This document shows, in pieces, positions 27,533 through 36,501 of a DNA stretch of 64,000 nt. The stretch covers positions 135,260 through 199,259 of the forward strand of contig NZ_LMPC01000002.1 in assembly GCF_001423745.1 (NCBI RefSeq). Direction: 5' to 3'. This DNA comes from Arthrobacter sp. Leaf337 (GTDB taxonomy: Bacteria > Actinomycetota > Actinomycetes > Actinomycetales > Micrococcaceae). The notes beneath the pieces are model-generated. The model was not told the origin of the DNA, did not search any database, and saw only the letters and a program-made list of their open reading frames with translations. Each line of letters starts with the position of its first letter. Positions within the stretch are counted from its first letter, which is position 1. Position numbers and translations under genes: made by a program.

Positions 27533-28033
27533 ATGCGCACACTCGTTCTTAATGCTGGATATGAACCGCTGGCGGTTGTGACCTTCCGCCGGGCGCTGGT
27601 TCTTGTGCTGACCGGAAAAGCTAGCGTGGTGGCCGAAGGCGACGATCCTGTCGTCGGGCCGCAGGAGATCCTGGGCCGTCCGTCCGTGATACTCCTAAAC
27701 CGCTACATCCGGCCCCGGTACAACACCATCACGGCTGTGAGCCGCCGGGGCGTGCTGCGCCGTGACGGCCACCGCTGCGCCTATTGCGGTAAGGCAGCAC
27801 ACACCATTGACCACGTCCACCCGAAATCGAGGGGCGGTGCCGATTCCTGGGAGAACCTGGTGGCCGCCTGCCTTCGATGCAACAACGTGAAGGGCGACCA
27901 CACGCCTGCCGAGATGGGCTGGAAACTCAGGTTCGTGCCCGCGCCTCCGCACGGCACGATCTGGCAGATCAAGGAACTGGAAAAGCCCACTCCCGCGTGG
28001 GACCCTTTCCTCCTGCCCGAATCAGCCGCTTAA
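27533..28033 (+). CDS. HNH endonuclease family protein
   Basis: 166 residues from ATG 27533, with AAGAGG 8 nt upstream (ATG 27527 is too close). An N-terminal MRTLVLNAGYEPLAVVTFRRALVLVLTGKA segment is followed by an HNH zinc finger: CAYCG, IDHVHPKSRGG, NLVAACLRCNNVKGD. This form, with the ALNA-type N-terminus, is widespread in actinobacteria and cyanobacteria as a chromosomal HNH protein of uncertain biological role. No toxin-like immunity partner or restriction gene lies beside it. Its stop codon begins a short tandem repeat. Confidence 0.9.
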   Translation: MRTLVLNAGYEPLAVVTFRRALVLVLTGKASVVAEGDDPVVGPQEILGRPSVILLNRYIRPRYNTITAVSRRGVLRRDGHRCAYCGKAAHTIDHVHPKSRGGADSWENLVAACLRCNNVKGDHTPAEMGWKLRFVPAPPHGTIWQIKELEKPTPAWDPFLLPESAA

Positions 28034-28080
28034 GGCTTCACGGTTACTAAGGCTTCACGGTTACTAAGGCTCCACGGTTC
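28031..28080. repeat. 17-bp tandem repeat at HNH gene end
   Basis: AAGGCTTCACGGTTACT at 28032-28048 is repeated exactly at 28049-28065 and partially at 28066-28080 (two changes). The first copy begins in the TAA stop codon. Confidence 0.9.
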
Positions 28081-28101
28081 CATGGTGCCGGCCCGCATCG
28101 C

Positions 28102-28107
28102 TAGGCT
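28102..28107 (+). promoter_or_regulatory. -10 box for leaderless mobA mRNA
   Basis: TAGGCT ends 6 nt before GTG 28114, with no Shine-Dalgarno between. This spacing places transcription start on or beside the G of the start codon. Confidence 0.65.
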
Positions 28108-28113
28108 GGCACT

Positions 28114-28731
28114 GTGGAGTTTGATGCCTTGATCCTGGCCGGCGGGCGGTCATCCCGCCTGGGCGGCGTGCCCAAGTCCCAGTTGGTGTTCGACGGCGCC
28201 ACCCTCCTTTCGCGGTCGCTAGCGGCAGCCACGGGGGCGGGAGCGGTGGTGGTGGTGGGACCTGATCCCGGCGGACTGCCCGCCGGTGTCCTGTCGTGCC
28301 GGGAGGAGCCCGCGTTTGCCGGCCCGGCGGCAGCCATAGGCGCTGGCATGGCCGCCTTGGAGCGCGCACGCGGTCCGTTGCGCGCAGCGATGACCCTGGT
28401 CCTGGCTTGCGACATGCCCAAAGCCGACCAGGCCGTTGCCGCGCTTCAGCTCGCCTTGGCCGAAGACGCTAGCGGCGCGGCCGGCTCCGAGGGAGTCATG
28501 TCCGCCTCGCCTGATGGCCGCAAACAGCCGCTTGCGGGCTTTTATGGCACAGCTGCGCTACAACGCGCCGTGAGCGAACTGGGGCAGAGCGGAAGCCTTA
28601 CGGGGGCATCAGTCTTCGCCCTCCTTGCTAGGCTTGACGTGCGGACAGTTACCGTCCCCTCCGGTGCCACCGATGACGTGGATACCTGGGACGATGCCAC
28701 CGCGCTAGGGGTGTCCCGCCAGGGGTCATAA
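28114..28731 (+). CDS. mobA: molybdenum cofactor guanylyltransferase
   Basis: 205 residues. The GTP/Mg-binding signature is at the very N-terminus: LILAGGRSSRLGGVPKSQL; LVLACDMPKA supplies the central metal-binding Asp, and the C-terminal D-D-V-D-T-W motif also fits. MobA adds GMP to Mo-molybdopterin to make the guanine dinucleotide cofactor. It is the first gene of a cofactor cluster with the DUF6457-like gene, moeA and fdhD, all on the same strand. GTG 28114 appears to be leaderless (TAGGCT box 6 nt upstream). Confidence 0.88.
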   Translation: MEFDALILAGGRSSRLGGVPKSQLVFDGATLLSRSLAAATGAGAVVVVGPDPGGLPAGVLSCREEPAFAGPAAAIGAGMAALERARGPLRAAMTLVLACDMPKADQAVAALQLALAEDASGAAGSEGVMSASPDGRKQPLAGFYGTAALQRAVSELGQSGSLTGASVFALLARLDVRTVTVPSGATDDVDTWDDATALGVSRQGS

Positions 28732-28790
28732 GCCACCGTGGGTGGGACCGGGCGGTGGCACCGCAACTGAATTTGAGTTTGGAGGCAACG

Positions 28791-29129
28791 GTGAAAAGCC
28801 AGGACGAAACGCTGGAGGACTGGTGCCGGGCGCTGCTGCAAGCCTTCGAGCTGGAGGACGTCGAGGTGGACGTCGATGAAGTATTGGCTCTGGCCGGGGT
28901 CGCGGCCCACTCTGTGGTGCGGCCGGCGGCGCCGCTGACCACGTTCATCGCCGGCTTCGCAGCGGGTATGGCGTCGGGTTCGGGGCAGGCTCCGGACTCG
29001 GTTTCCATGCAGGCTGCCATGGGGGTGGCGCGGGCGCTGGCAATGGACTATGCAGCAGCGGATTCCGCCGCGGCCGCGCAGCAGCCGGATTCCGGACCGG
29101 CCGTCAGCAGCGGGAACCCCGGCGCATGA
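28791..29129 (+). CDS. DUF6457-like protein of the molybdenum cofactor cluster
   Basis: 112 residues from GTG 28791, with GGAGG 5 nt upstream. The core (TLEDWCRALLQAFELEDVEVDVDEVLALAGVAAHSVVRPAAPLTTFIAGFAAG) is a small helical domain I associate with DUF6457, found in actinobacteria next to mobA/moeA. The tail is Ala/Ser-rich. Its stop codon overlaps the moeA ATG by 4 bases (ATGA), so the two are translationally coupled, and a role in cofactor assembly or formate dehydrogenase maturation is inferred from context only. Confidence 0.72.
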   Translation: MKSQDETLEDWCRALLQAFELEDVEVDVDEVLALAGVAAHSVVRPAAPLTTFIAGFAAGMASGSGQAPDSVSMQAAMGVARALAMDYAAADSAAAAQQPDSGPAVSSGNPGA

Positions 29130-30616
29130 CGGCTGCGCCGCCGGGCGGCGGTGACGCCGCCAGCGACGTGCCTGAACGCGGGGAACCCTCCGATGGTCCC
29201 GGCGCTGCCGATGCCGCAGGCACTGACGATGCCGGCTCCGCTGATGTGAGCACTCCCGGGACGGTTGCTGCCGAGTCGGGCACTGCCGAAACGGGTACCG
29301 TCGACGCAGGCCACACCCATTTGGCGCACACCTGGCAGGAAGCCCGGCAGGCGTCATTCGACTGCGCAACACCCATCCCGCCGGGGCCGGTGCCGCTCAG
29401 GACTGCGCTCGGCCGGACGCTCGCGGCTGACGTCACCGCGCTCCAGGACATGCCGCACTACGCTTCATCCGCCATGGACGGCTGGGCGGTCAACGGAAGC
29501 GGCCCGTGGATACTGGCAGAGCCCGGCCACCGGCTGGCACCCCACCAAGCCAGTCCCATCGTCACCGGCGGCCTGATTCCCCCTGGCGCCAAGGCTGTGC
29601 TCCGCAGCGAAAGCGGCACCATGTCCACTGATGAGGAGGGGCTCCCCGTGCTGGTCCTTGGCGGCGCGGCACGGCCCGGTGAACCGAGGAACGGCCAGCA
29701 CATCCGGAAGGCCGGCGAGGAAGCAGTAGCCGGAGACATCCTCATCGCAAGCGGAACTCTTCTCAATCCGGCCCACCTGGCCCTCGCGGCGCTTGCCGGC
29801 CACGACTCCCTCCACGTGCAGGGAAAACCTGTGGTGAGGATTCTGCTCACGGGCTCCGAAGTGGTCACCTCAGGCCTGCCGGCGCCGGGTAAGGTGCGCG
29901 ACACTTTCGGGCCGCAGCTTGGCGCCGTCGTCGAGATGCTGGGCGGCATCAGCGGCGGGCAAGACAAAATCGGCGACGGCTACGACGAATGGCTCACCGC
30001 CCTGGAAGACGACGCCGCGGAGGAGGCGCCTGCCGACGTCGTCATCACCACCGGCGGCACCGGCCGGTCCGGAACAGACCACCTCCGCCGTGCAGTCGCG
30101 GAACTCGGCGGCCGCCTGTTGATCGACGGCATCGCCATGCGGCCGGGGCACCCGGCCGTCCTCGCCGAACTGCCGGACGGCCGCTTCATCCTTGGACTGC
30201 CCGGCAATCCCCTTGCCGCGATGATGGCGCTCTGCACGGTGGGGGCTCCGCTGCTGGCCGCGCTGGGCCACGGGCAGCTGCCACCGGTCAGCGAGGTTCC
30301 CTGCGGAACGATGATCGACGCTGAACCGGGAAGGACCCGGCTGATGCCTTTCAGGCTCCTCTACGGCATGGCATCACCCGCGCAGCACGCGGGATCCGGG
30401 ATGATGCGCGGCCTTGCGGCAGCCGACGGCGTCCTGGTCGTGCCGCCGCACGGTATCCAGCTGGGGGAGCCCGTGCCCGCCTTCGCCTTGCCGTGGGGTG
30501 CCCCGATCCACGCGGCGGAGCCGGCCGCAGCGAAGGCCAAGGCGGCTCCCCGCAAGACCCAGCGAAAGCCGGCCGCATCAGACGGTCCGGTGGACTGGAG
30601 TGCTTTGCTCGGCTAA
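29126..30616 (+). CDS. moeA: molybdopterin molybdotransferase
   Basis: 496 residues, longer than the usual 400-410 because of an N-terminal low-complexity extension of about 65 residues (Gly/Ala/Asp/Thr-rich). The MoeA core starts near LAHTWQEARQASFDCATP; SSAMDGWAV, LTGSEVV and the substrate-loop region TTGGTGRSGTDH follow, and LPGNPLAAMMAL is near the end. It inserts molybdate into adenylylated molybdopterin. The loop reads GGTGRSGTD rather than the more common GGVSVGxxD. The ATG overlaps the upstream stop. A charged Lys/Ala tail ends the protein. Confidence 0.9.
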   Translation: MTAAPPGGGDAASDVPERGEPSDGPGAADAAGTDDAGSADVSTPGTVAAESGTAETGTVDAGHTHLAHTWQEARQASFDCATPIPPGPVPLRTALGRTLAADVTALQDMPHYASSAMDGWAVNGSGPWILAEPGHRLAPHQASPIVTGGLIPPGAKAVLRSESGTMSTDEEGLPVLVLGGAARPGEPRNGQHIRKAGEEAVAGDILIASGTLLNPAHLALAALAGHDSLHVQGKPVVRILLTGSEVVTSGLPAPGKVRDTFGPQLGAVVEMLGGISGGQDKIGDGYDEWLTALEDDAAEEAPADVVITTGGTGRSGTDHLRRAVAELGGRLLIDGIAMRPGHPAVLAELPDGRFILGLPGNPLAAMMALCTVGAPLLAALGHGQLPPVSEVPCGTMIDAEPGRTRLMPFRLLYGMASPAQHAGSGMMRGLAAADGVLVVPPHGIQLGEPVPAFALPWGAPIHAAEPAAAKAKAAPRKTQRKPAASDGPVDWSALLG

Positions 30617-30687
30617 AACGGTCCCGGCTGGTGAAGGCCGTCCGGGCTTGCAATGATGATCATATCCGCACTAAAGAGGAGCGCATC

Positions 30688-31560
30688 GTGGCCCGCATGA
30701 CGCAACGCCGCAAAATTCACAAGTTCGTCCTGGACGGTTCGCCGCAGTCCCTCGCATTTCCTGTGCGGCACCGGGAAGACGTACTGGCCGTGGAGGAACC
30801 GCTGGAAGTACGGCTGGGATCCCTCCCGTTTACCGTCACCATGCGGACACCCGGCGACGATTTTGACCTCGTGGCCGGGTTCCTGGTGTCCGAGGGCATC
30901 ATCTGGGACCCCGATCAGCTCATCTCGCTGCGGTTTTGCGCGGGTGAGGACGAGGACGGCGTTCAGACCTTCAATGTTGTTGAAGCGCAGCTCCGGCCGG
31001 ACGTTATCCTGCCTGAGAGGGGCCGCAATATCTTCACTTCCAGTTCATGCGGCATCTGCGGCACCGATTCCATCGACGCCGTCCGCAAGTCCTCGCATTT
31101 CAGCCCTGCCGGGGATCCGCTGACCGTCCCGGTCGAGACGCTGGCCGGGCTCCCGGACGAGCTTCGTAAAGCGCAGGCCGTTTTCGACGCCACCGGAGGG
31201 GTCCACGCGGCCGGCCTCTTCCGGATCACTGACGACGGCGGCACTGAGCTGCTGTGCCTGCGCGAGGATGTGGGACGCCACAACGCCGTGGACAAGGTGG
31301 TGGGCTGGGCGTTGCGCGAACGGCTGCTGCCGCTGGCGGGCACAGTCCTGCAGGTGTCCGGCCGAGCCTCCTTCGAACTGGTTCAGAAGGCGGCGCTCGC
31401 GGGGATTCCGGTGCTTGCTGCCGTCAGCGCGCCGTCCAGCCTGGCCGTTGAACTTGCTCACGCCAGCGGCATGACGCTGGCTGGCTTCAGCAGGGGCGCC
31501 ACGCTCAACGTTTACGCCGGGCAGCACCGGATCAAGTCACCCGCTCCGGTCCCCGGATAA
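30688..31560 (+). CDS. fdhD: formate dehydrogenase accessory sulfurtransferase
   Basis: 290 residues from GTG 30688, with AGAGGAG 6 nt upstream. The active-site motif SSCGICGTDS puts the catalytic cysteines at 121 and 124. Other family features are EEPLEVRLG, FDLVAGFLVSEGI, LREDVGRHNAVDKVVGW and SGRASFELVQKA. FdhD carries sulfur from a cysteine desulfurase to the Mo-bis-MGD cofactor of formate dehydrogenase. No formate dehydrogenase gene is in the window. It lies 71 bp after moeA on the same strand. Confidence 0.94.
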   Translation: MARMTQRRKIHKFVLDGSPQSLAFPVRHREDVLAVEEPLEVRLGSLPFTVTMRTPGDDFDLVAGFLVSEGIIWDPDQLISLRFCAGEDEDGVQTFNVVEAQLRPDVILPERGRNIFTSSSCGICGTDSIDAVRKSSHFSPAGDPLTVPVETLAGLPDELRKAQAVFDATGGVHAAGLFRITDDGGTELLCLREDVGRHNAVDKVVGWALRERLLPLAGTVLQVSGRASFELVQKAALAGIPVLAAVSAPSSLAVELAHASGMTLAGFSRGATLNVYAGQHRIKSPAPVPG

Positions 31561-31734
31561 GGCAAAATGCTTGGCTTATCGGGCCCGGCACAGTAGATTT
31601 TATCCATCGATTGGACGCGCCGATCCGCTCCTTCGGCAGTGTTCAAGGGCTTGCGCATAAGCTGAAGCCAACGCCAAGGCGAATACCGCGAACCAGCCGT
31701 CAGCTTCCAGACCACAGGTATAAAGAGGACCACA

Positions 31735-34700
31735 TTGCACGACGACCGCCGCATCACGGAAGTCCGTCTTGACCGCTTCATGCGTGAACGGGTGGACCCC
31801 GCCGTGTACACCCGCAGCGTCCCGCTGAGCCTGACCGGCTGGGACGTTCCGGACGAGCCTGTTTCCGTCATGGAAGCCCTCCGCCACGACTTCGCCCCGC
31901 TGGACCACGGAACTGCCTGGGGGAGGCCCTGGAGCACCAAGTGGCTGAGGCTGCAGGGCGAAGTGCCCGATTCCTGGGGTACTGCTCCGGATACCGCGGT
32001 GGAGATCGTGGTGGACCTCGGCTTCACCCGCGAACTGCCGGGATTCCAGTGCGAGGGAATTGCGTGGCGGCCGGACGGCACCATCATCAAGGCCATCTCG
32101 CCGCGGAACCAGTACATCCCCCTGAAGCTCCTCGGAAGCGGGATGGCAGTGGACTTCTACGTGGAAGCAGCCGCCAACCCCGACGTCGCGCAGGGATGGA
32201 CGTTCGCGGCGATGCCCTACGGCGACAAGGAAACAGCGGGAAGCGAACCCAAGTACCGGCTGGGCACCATCGCCATCGCCGAACTCAACCAGACCGTCTG
32301 GGAACTTCAGCAGGATGTCTGGACGCTCAGCGGGCTCATGCACGAGCTGCCGATGGAACTGCCGCGCCGCCACGAGATCCTGCGTGCCCTTGAGCGGATG
32401 CTGGACGTCATGGACCCGGACGACGTCAGCGGCACCGCGTCAGCGGGCCGTGCTGCCTTGGCTGAGGTGCTCTCGCGCCCGGCGTACGCCTCGGCCCATC
32501 AGCTGGTGGCCACGGGCCATGCGCACATCGACTCGGCCTGGCTGTGGCCCGTCCGTGAAACCATCCGCAAATGTGCACGCACTTTTTCCAACGTCGTGGC
32601 ACTGATGGACGAGTCTCCTGACTTCGTGTTCTCCTGTTCGTCCGCGCAGCAGCTCGCCTGGATGAAGGAGTTCTACCCGGAGCTGTTCGGCCGCATCCGC
32701 GAGAAGGTCAAAGCCGGCCAATTCGTTCCGGTCGGCGGCATGTGGGTGGAATCGGACACGAACATGCCCGGCGGAGAGGCCATGGCCCGGCAGTTCATCG
32801 AAGGCAAGCAGTTCTTCCTGGATGAGTTTGGGGTGGAGTGCCGGGAAGCCTGGCTGCCTGATTCCTTCGGCTACTCCGCCGCGCTGCCGCAGATCGTCAA
32901 GGCCGCCGGCAGCAAGTGGTTCCTGACCCAGAAGATCTCCTGGAACCAGGTCAACAGGATGCCGCACCACACGTTCAACTGGGAAGGCATCGACGGCACA
33001 CGGCTGTTCACGCACTTCCCGCCGGTGGACACCTACAACTCCGAGCTGAGCGGGCGGGAACTGGCGCATGCGGAACGGAACTACCGGGACCACGGCCGCG
33101 GCACTGTTTCCCTGGTCCCGTTCGGCTACGGCGACGGCGGCGGAGGCCCCACCCGGGAGATGATCGCCGCGGCCCACCGCACGGCCGACCTCGAAGGGTC
33201 CCCGAAAGTGCGGATCGGAACCGCCGCGAAATTCTTCAGCCAGGCGCAGGCCGAATATTCGTCCCTGCCCGTGTGGGTGGGGGAGATGTACCTGGAGTTG
33301 CACCGCGGAACGTATACCAGCCAGGCCAAGACGAAACGGGGCAACCGGCGAAGCGAGCACTTGCTCCGGGAGGCCGAACTATGGTGCGCCACGGCATCGG
33401 TCCGCACTGCCGGCAGCTTCACCTATCCGGCGGCGGAGCTGAAGCGCCTTTGGCGGCTGGTCCTGCTGCAACAGTTCCACGACATCCTGCCGGGCAGTTC
33501 GATTGCCTGGGTCCACCAGGACGCGGAGCGGAACTACGCGGCCATCTCGGATTCCCTGGAGTCCATCATTGCCGGCGCTGCCCGTGCCGTGCTCGGCGAG
33601 GGCAGCCGCGAGTTCCTGCTTAACTCCGCCCCGCACGAACGCAGCGGCGTGCCTGCACTGGCTGCTTCCGAGCCGGTCCGCAGTGACCACCCGGTGACGG
33701 TCACCGAATCCGGCGGGGGATACATCCTGGATAACGGCGTGATCCGGGCCGTACTGGACTCCAACGGACTCCTGACGTCGTTGATCGACCACGCCAGCGG
33801 CCGCGAAGCGATTGCCCCCGGGCAGTTCGGGAACCACCTGGAACTCCACCGCGACACACCCAACGAATGGGACGCGTGGGACATTGACGAGTTCTACCGC
33901 CGCAACGTCACCTCACTGACCGACGCGCGTTCGGTGACGCTGGAGCGGGGCGGCTGGGACGCCGTCGTGGTCGTGGAACGGCTGGCCGGATCGTCGGCGA
34001 TCACCCAGCGGATTTCGCTGGAGGCCGGTTCCGGCTCACTGGGCATCCTGACCTCCGTTGACTGGCAGGAGCGCGAAAAGCTGCTCAAGATCGGCTTCCC
34101 CTTGGACGTCCGCGCGGACCGATCAGCGTCGGAGACGCAGTTCGGGCATGTCTTCCGGGCAACCCACACCAACACGTCCTGGGAAGCGGCCAAGTTCGAA
34201 ATCTGCGCGCACCGGTGGATCCACGTGGCCGAGCCGGGCTACGGCGTAGCGGTCTCCAACGCCTCCAGTTACGGGCACGACGTCACGCGCAGCGTAAGGG
34301 ACGACGGCGGCACCACCACGACCGTTCGCACCTCCCTGCTGCGCGCACCCAAGTATCCGGACCCCGGCGCCGACCGCGGGCGGCACGAGCTCCTGGTGAC
34401 CATCAGGCCCGGGGCGGCCATCGCCGACGCCGTGGAAGAGGGCTACCGGACCAACCTCGCCCCTCGCATCATGAAGGGCGCCAACGCCGTCAGCCCGCTG
34501 TTTACGGTGTTCAACCAGGGAATCGTAGTGGAGGCGGTGAAGCTGGCGGAGGACGGCTCCGGCGACGTCATTGTGCGTCTTTATGAGTCGCTGGGCGAGC
34601 GGTCCGAGGGGTTGGTGACAGCCAACTTTGAGACGAGGGAAGTGCAGGCAGTGGATCTGCTGGAGCGTCCGGTTAAGGACCCGGCCGTTGCCGCGGGCAG

Positions 34701-34761
34701 GGACTCCGCAAAGCTGGCGCTGCGGCCGTTCCAGCTGGTCACCCTGCGTTTTGCCCGCTAA
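31735..34761 (+). CDS. glycoside hydrolase family 38 alpha-mannosidase
   Basis: 1008 residues from TTG 31735, with AAAGAGG 6 nt upstream. The GH38 catalytic domain (about 255-530) has the zinc motif GHAHIDSAWLWP (near residue 261) and the nucleophile Asp376 in WLPDSFGYSAALPQI. HTFNWEGIDGTRLFTHFPP, the middle helical domain and the C-terminal beta-sandwich domains (to LRFAR) are all present, so the enzyme looks intact. There is no signal peptide, suggesting cytoplasmic cleavage of imported alpha-mannosides. It stands alone, with no transporter or regulator adjoining. Confidence 0.94.
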   Translation: MHDDRRITEVRLDRFMRERVDPAVYTRSVPLSLTGWDVPDEPVSVMEALRHDFAPLDHGTAWGRPWSTKWLRLQGEVPDSWGTAPDTAVEIVVDLGFTRELPGFQCEGIAWRPDGTIIKAISPRNQYIPLKLLGSGMAVDFYVEAAANPDVAQGWTFAAMPYGDKETAGSEPKYRLGTIAIAELNQTVWELQQDVWTLSGLMHELPMELPRRHEILRALERMLDVMDPDDVSGTASAGRAALAEVLSRPAYASAHQLVATGHAHIDSAWLWPVRETIRKCARTFSNVVALMDESPDFVFSCSSAQQLAWMKEFYPELFGRIREKVKAGQFVPVGGMWVESDTNMPGGEAMARQFIEGKQFFLDEFGVECREAWLPDSFGYSAALPQIVKAAGSKWFLTQKISWNQVNRMPHHTFNWEGIDGTRLFTHFPPVDTYNSELSGRELAHAERNYRDHGRGTVSLVPFGYGDGGGGPTREMIAAAHRTADLEGSPKVRIGTAAKFFSQAQAEYSSLPVWVGEMYLELHRGTYTSQAKTKRGNRRSEHLLREAELWCATASVRTAGSFTYPAAELKRLWRLVLLQQFHDILPGSSIAWVHQDAERNYAAISDSLESIIAGAARAVLGEGSREFLLNSAPHERSGVPALAASEPVRSDHPVTVTESGGGYILDNGVIRAVLDSNGLLTSLIDHASGREAIAPGQFGNHLELHRDTPNEWDAWDIDEFYRRNVTSLTDARSVTLERGGWDAVVVVERLAGSSAITQRISLEAGSGSLGILTSVDWQEREKLLKIGFPLDVRADRSASETQFGHVFRATHTNTSWEAAKFEICAHRWIHVAEPGYGVAVSNASSYGHDVTRSVRDDGGTTTTVRTSLLRAPKYPDPGADRGRHELLVTIRPGAAIADAVEEGYRTNLAPRIMKGANAVSPLFTVFNQGIVVEAVKLAEDGSGDVIVRLYESLGERSEGLVTANFETREVQAVDLLERPVKDPAVAAGRDSAKLALRPFQLVTLRFAR

Positions 34762-34813
34762 GGCACGAGCCCGCTGGGGTACTGGGCCGCTGCCATCCAG
34801 CCGTTAAACAGGC

Positions 34814-34850
34814 TGAGTGGGGGCGGTCCCCAACGGCCCGCCACCACTCA
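34814..34850. terminator. strong hairpin after the alpha-mannosidase gene
   Basis: TGAGTGG (34814-34820) pairs with CCACTCA (34844-34850), with further GGCGG/CCGCC pairing inside. It lies 53 bp after the mannosidase stop, between convergent genes, with no T-run following on the plus strand. The stretch after it (about 34905-34985) is unusually AT-rich and holds CTTTCAC/GTGAAAG inverted arms. Confidence 0.45.
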
Positions 34851-34978
34851 TCCCCCCAATAGCGCTCAGTGGCCGACCGGCGCCGAACGGATTATCCCCA
34901 TTCACGACCCCGGCCCGCACCCACTTTCACACTTTCATGATTCTCTCACGTTCTAATGATTTTGTGAAAGCACTAAGT

Positions 34979-35713
34979 CTACTTTGCAGTAGATGACCTT
35001 CGGGGGTTCGATTGGGTTGCCCGGACCCGTGCGGCCCAGAACGCGGCAAGGCCGAGGACAAAGCACAGCGCGGCCCCGTAATTGATGATGAATCTGAGGG
35101 ATTGCAGCTGCGCCGGAATGAACGGGAACAGCAGGCTCACGGCCAGGCAGACGCCGCCGACCGCCAGCAGAAGCGCCCCTGCCCGGACCAGCACCGGCAG
35201 CCGGCTGGCAACGGCCTTCGCCATAGCGGGGAGCAGGACCAGGGAGACATAGGCAGGATAGGCGCGCCCGGCGGCGCCGTAATATTCGACGAGCTGGGCG
35301 TTCCTCTCGCTGCGCTGGGACACGGCGACAAGCCCCGCCGACGATCCGTTCGAATCCATCATGATGAAGAAGACGACCATGACGGCAGCAATGACGCCAA
35401 ACACCAGCAGACCGGGCAGTCCCAGGAGCCAGCGCCGCGCCTCATGGGCGCCAAAGCCCCTGATGAAACGCAGCCCGATGAAAAAGATGACGGCGAAGAT
35501 GACGAACCGGAGAATGAGGTTGGCAACGTTGGTGCCGCCGAGCAGCCGGTCGATGGCGATGTACGGGCCATCAATGCTCAGGAGGATCGCCAGGGTGGCC
35601 AGTACGAAAATATAGAAGAGCGACCTGTTCTCACCCCTGACGGCACTTGGAATTCGGGCAACCGCGGCGGCACAACAAATTGCCAGCGTGGACCATTGCA
35701 GGATCTCGATCAT
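34979..35713 (-). CDS. seven-helix integral membrane protein of an HTH-regulator pair
   Basis: 244 residues with about seven transmembrane helices spread over residues 3-225 (for example FYIFVLATLAILLS, LRFVIFAVIFFIGLRFI, LLVFGVIAAVMVVFFIMM) and a short basic tail. It may resemble the membrane part of the MAB_1171c-type putative transporters that sit beside HTH genes in actinobacteria, but the long C-terminal domain of those proteins is missing; this is a weak resemblance. ATG 35713 overlaps the regulator's stop by 4 bases, so the pair is translationally coupled and the two probably act together. Function unknown. Confidence 0.7.
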   Translation of the reverse strand: MIEILQWSTLAICCAAAVARIPSAVRGENRSLFYIFVLATLAILLSIDGPYIAIDRLLGGTNVANLILRFVIFAVIFFIGLRFIRGFGAHEARRWLLGLPGLLVFGVIAAVMVVFFIMMDSNGSSAGLVAVSQRSERNAQLVEYYGAAGRAYPAYVSLVLLPAMAKAVASRLPVLVRAGALLLAVGGVCLAVSLLFPFIPAQLQSLRFIINYGAALCFVLGLAAFWAARVRATQSNPRRSSTAK

Positions 35714-36456
35714 CCGAGGTTCTCCCAGATCGTCTTGGTTTGTTCGTGGTCTTGTTCCTGGCGCTTGAGGGTCTTCCCCAGCGACTGCAGCCGGTCACCT
35801 GCCAGGGCGGCGAGCTCGCCATCAGACAAAGCGTCCAGGGCAGCCTGCCGCGCGCCGCGCGGCCACCCGGCCTCCGCCTCGGTAATCATGCCGCTGGCTA
35901 CCAGACCGCCGGTCAGGCCGGTGCCGGCAGCCTTGGCCGTGGCGATGGCCAGTTCGGGCGTCAGCCGGTTGGCGGTCAGCTGCGCGGAGTAGTTTTGCGG
36001 GGCGATTCCCGTGGCCGCCGACACCCGGTGCCGCAGCTCGCCGTCGTCGATGGCGTCCACCCAGTTCTTCACCGATGTCGCATGCGGAACGGGAGTCAGC
36101 GGCGGAGCCGGCTGTGGCTGGTCCGCGTCGCCCGCACGCGACGACTCGGCGGAGCGGGCAATGACTGCCTTCAGCAAATCCATGGTGGCGATTTGGCTGA
36201 CCAGCTCCGCAGCGGTGGGAAGCATCGGGCTTCCACCGAGCTCACCGTAGTTTTCAAAGGCGGCCAGTGCCGCCACGGGGTTGATGTTGAAGGCCCGGCT
36301 GATGCTGACAACCGTGCTTTCCGCCACCTTTCCGCGGACCAGCTGCTGCGCCAACGTGGTCCGCTTGACCCCCGAAATCCTGCAGATATCGGCAGTGCTC
36401 GCCTGGGGTGCAATTCCGTGAAGCCAGCGTTGGAACGCCTTGGCGGGGAGTGGCAT
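35710..36456 (-). CDS. regulator with two tandem HTH-like domains
   Basis: 248 residues. Residues about 8-70 form a lambda-repressor/XRE-like HTH (ADICRISGVKRTTLAQQLVRG, STVVSISRAFNINPVAALAAF). Residues about 128-195 repeat the same pattern (KNWVDAIDDGELRHRVSAATG, LAIATAKAAGTGLTGGLVASG), so the protein appears to carry an internal duplication. A Pro/Ala linker (about 105-125) joins them, and a charged helical tail (LQSLGKTLKRQEQDHEQ) ends it. It could bind a two-site operator as a monomer. It is divergent from the ABC-F gene and coupled to the membrane protein downstream. Confidence 0.7.
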   Translation of the reverse strand: MPLPAKAFQRWLHGIAPQASTADICRISGVKRTTLAQQLVRGKVAESTVVSISRAFNINPVAALAAFENYGELGGSPMLPTAAELVSQIATMDLLKAVIARSAESSRAGDADQPQPAPPLTPVPHATSVKNWVDAIDDGELRHRVSAATGIAPQNYSAQLTANRLTPELAIATAKAAGTGLTGGLVASGMITEAEAGWPRGARQAALDALSDGELAALAGDRLQSLGKTLKRQEQDHEQTKTIWENLG

Positions 36457-36501
36457 GGATGGCTTCCTGCGGGGTGGGGCGGGCTGGATACGTCGGTCGA
36501 T

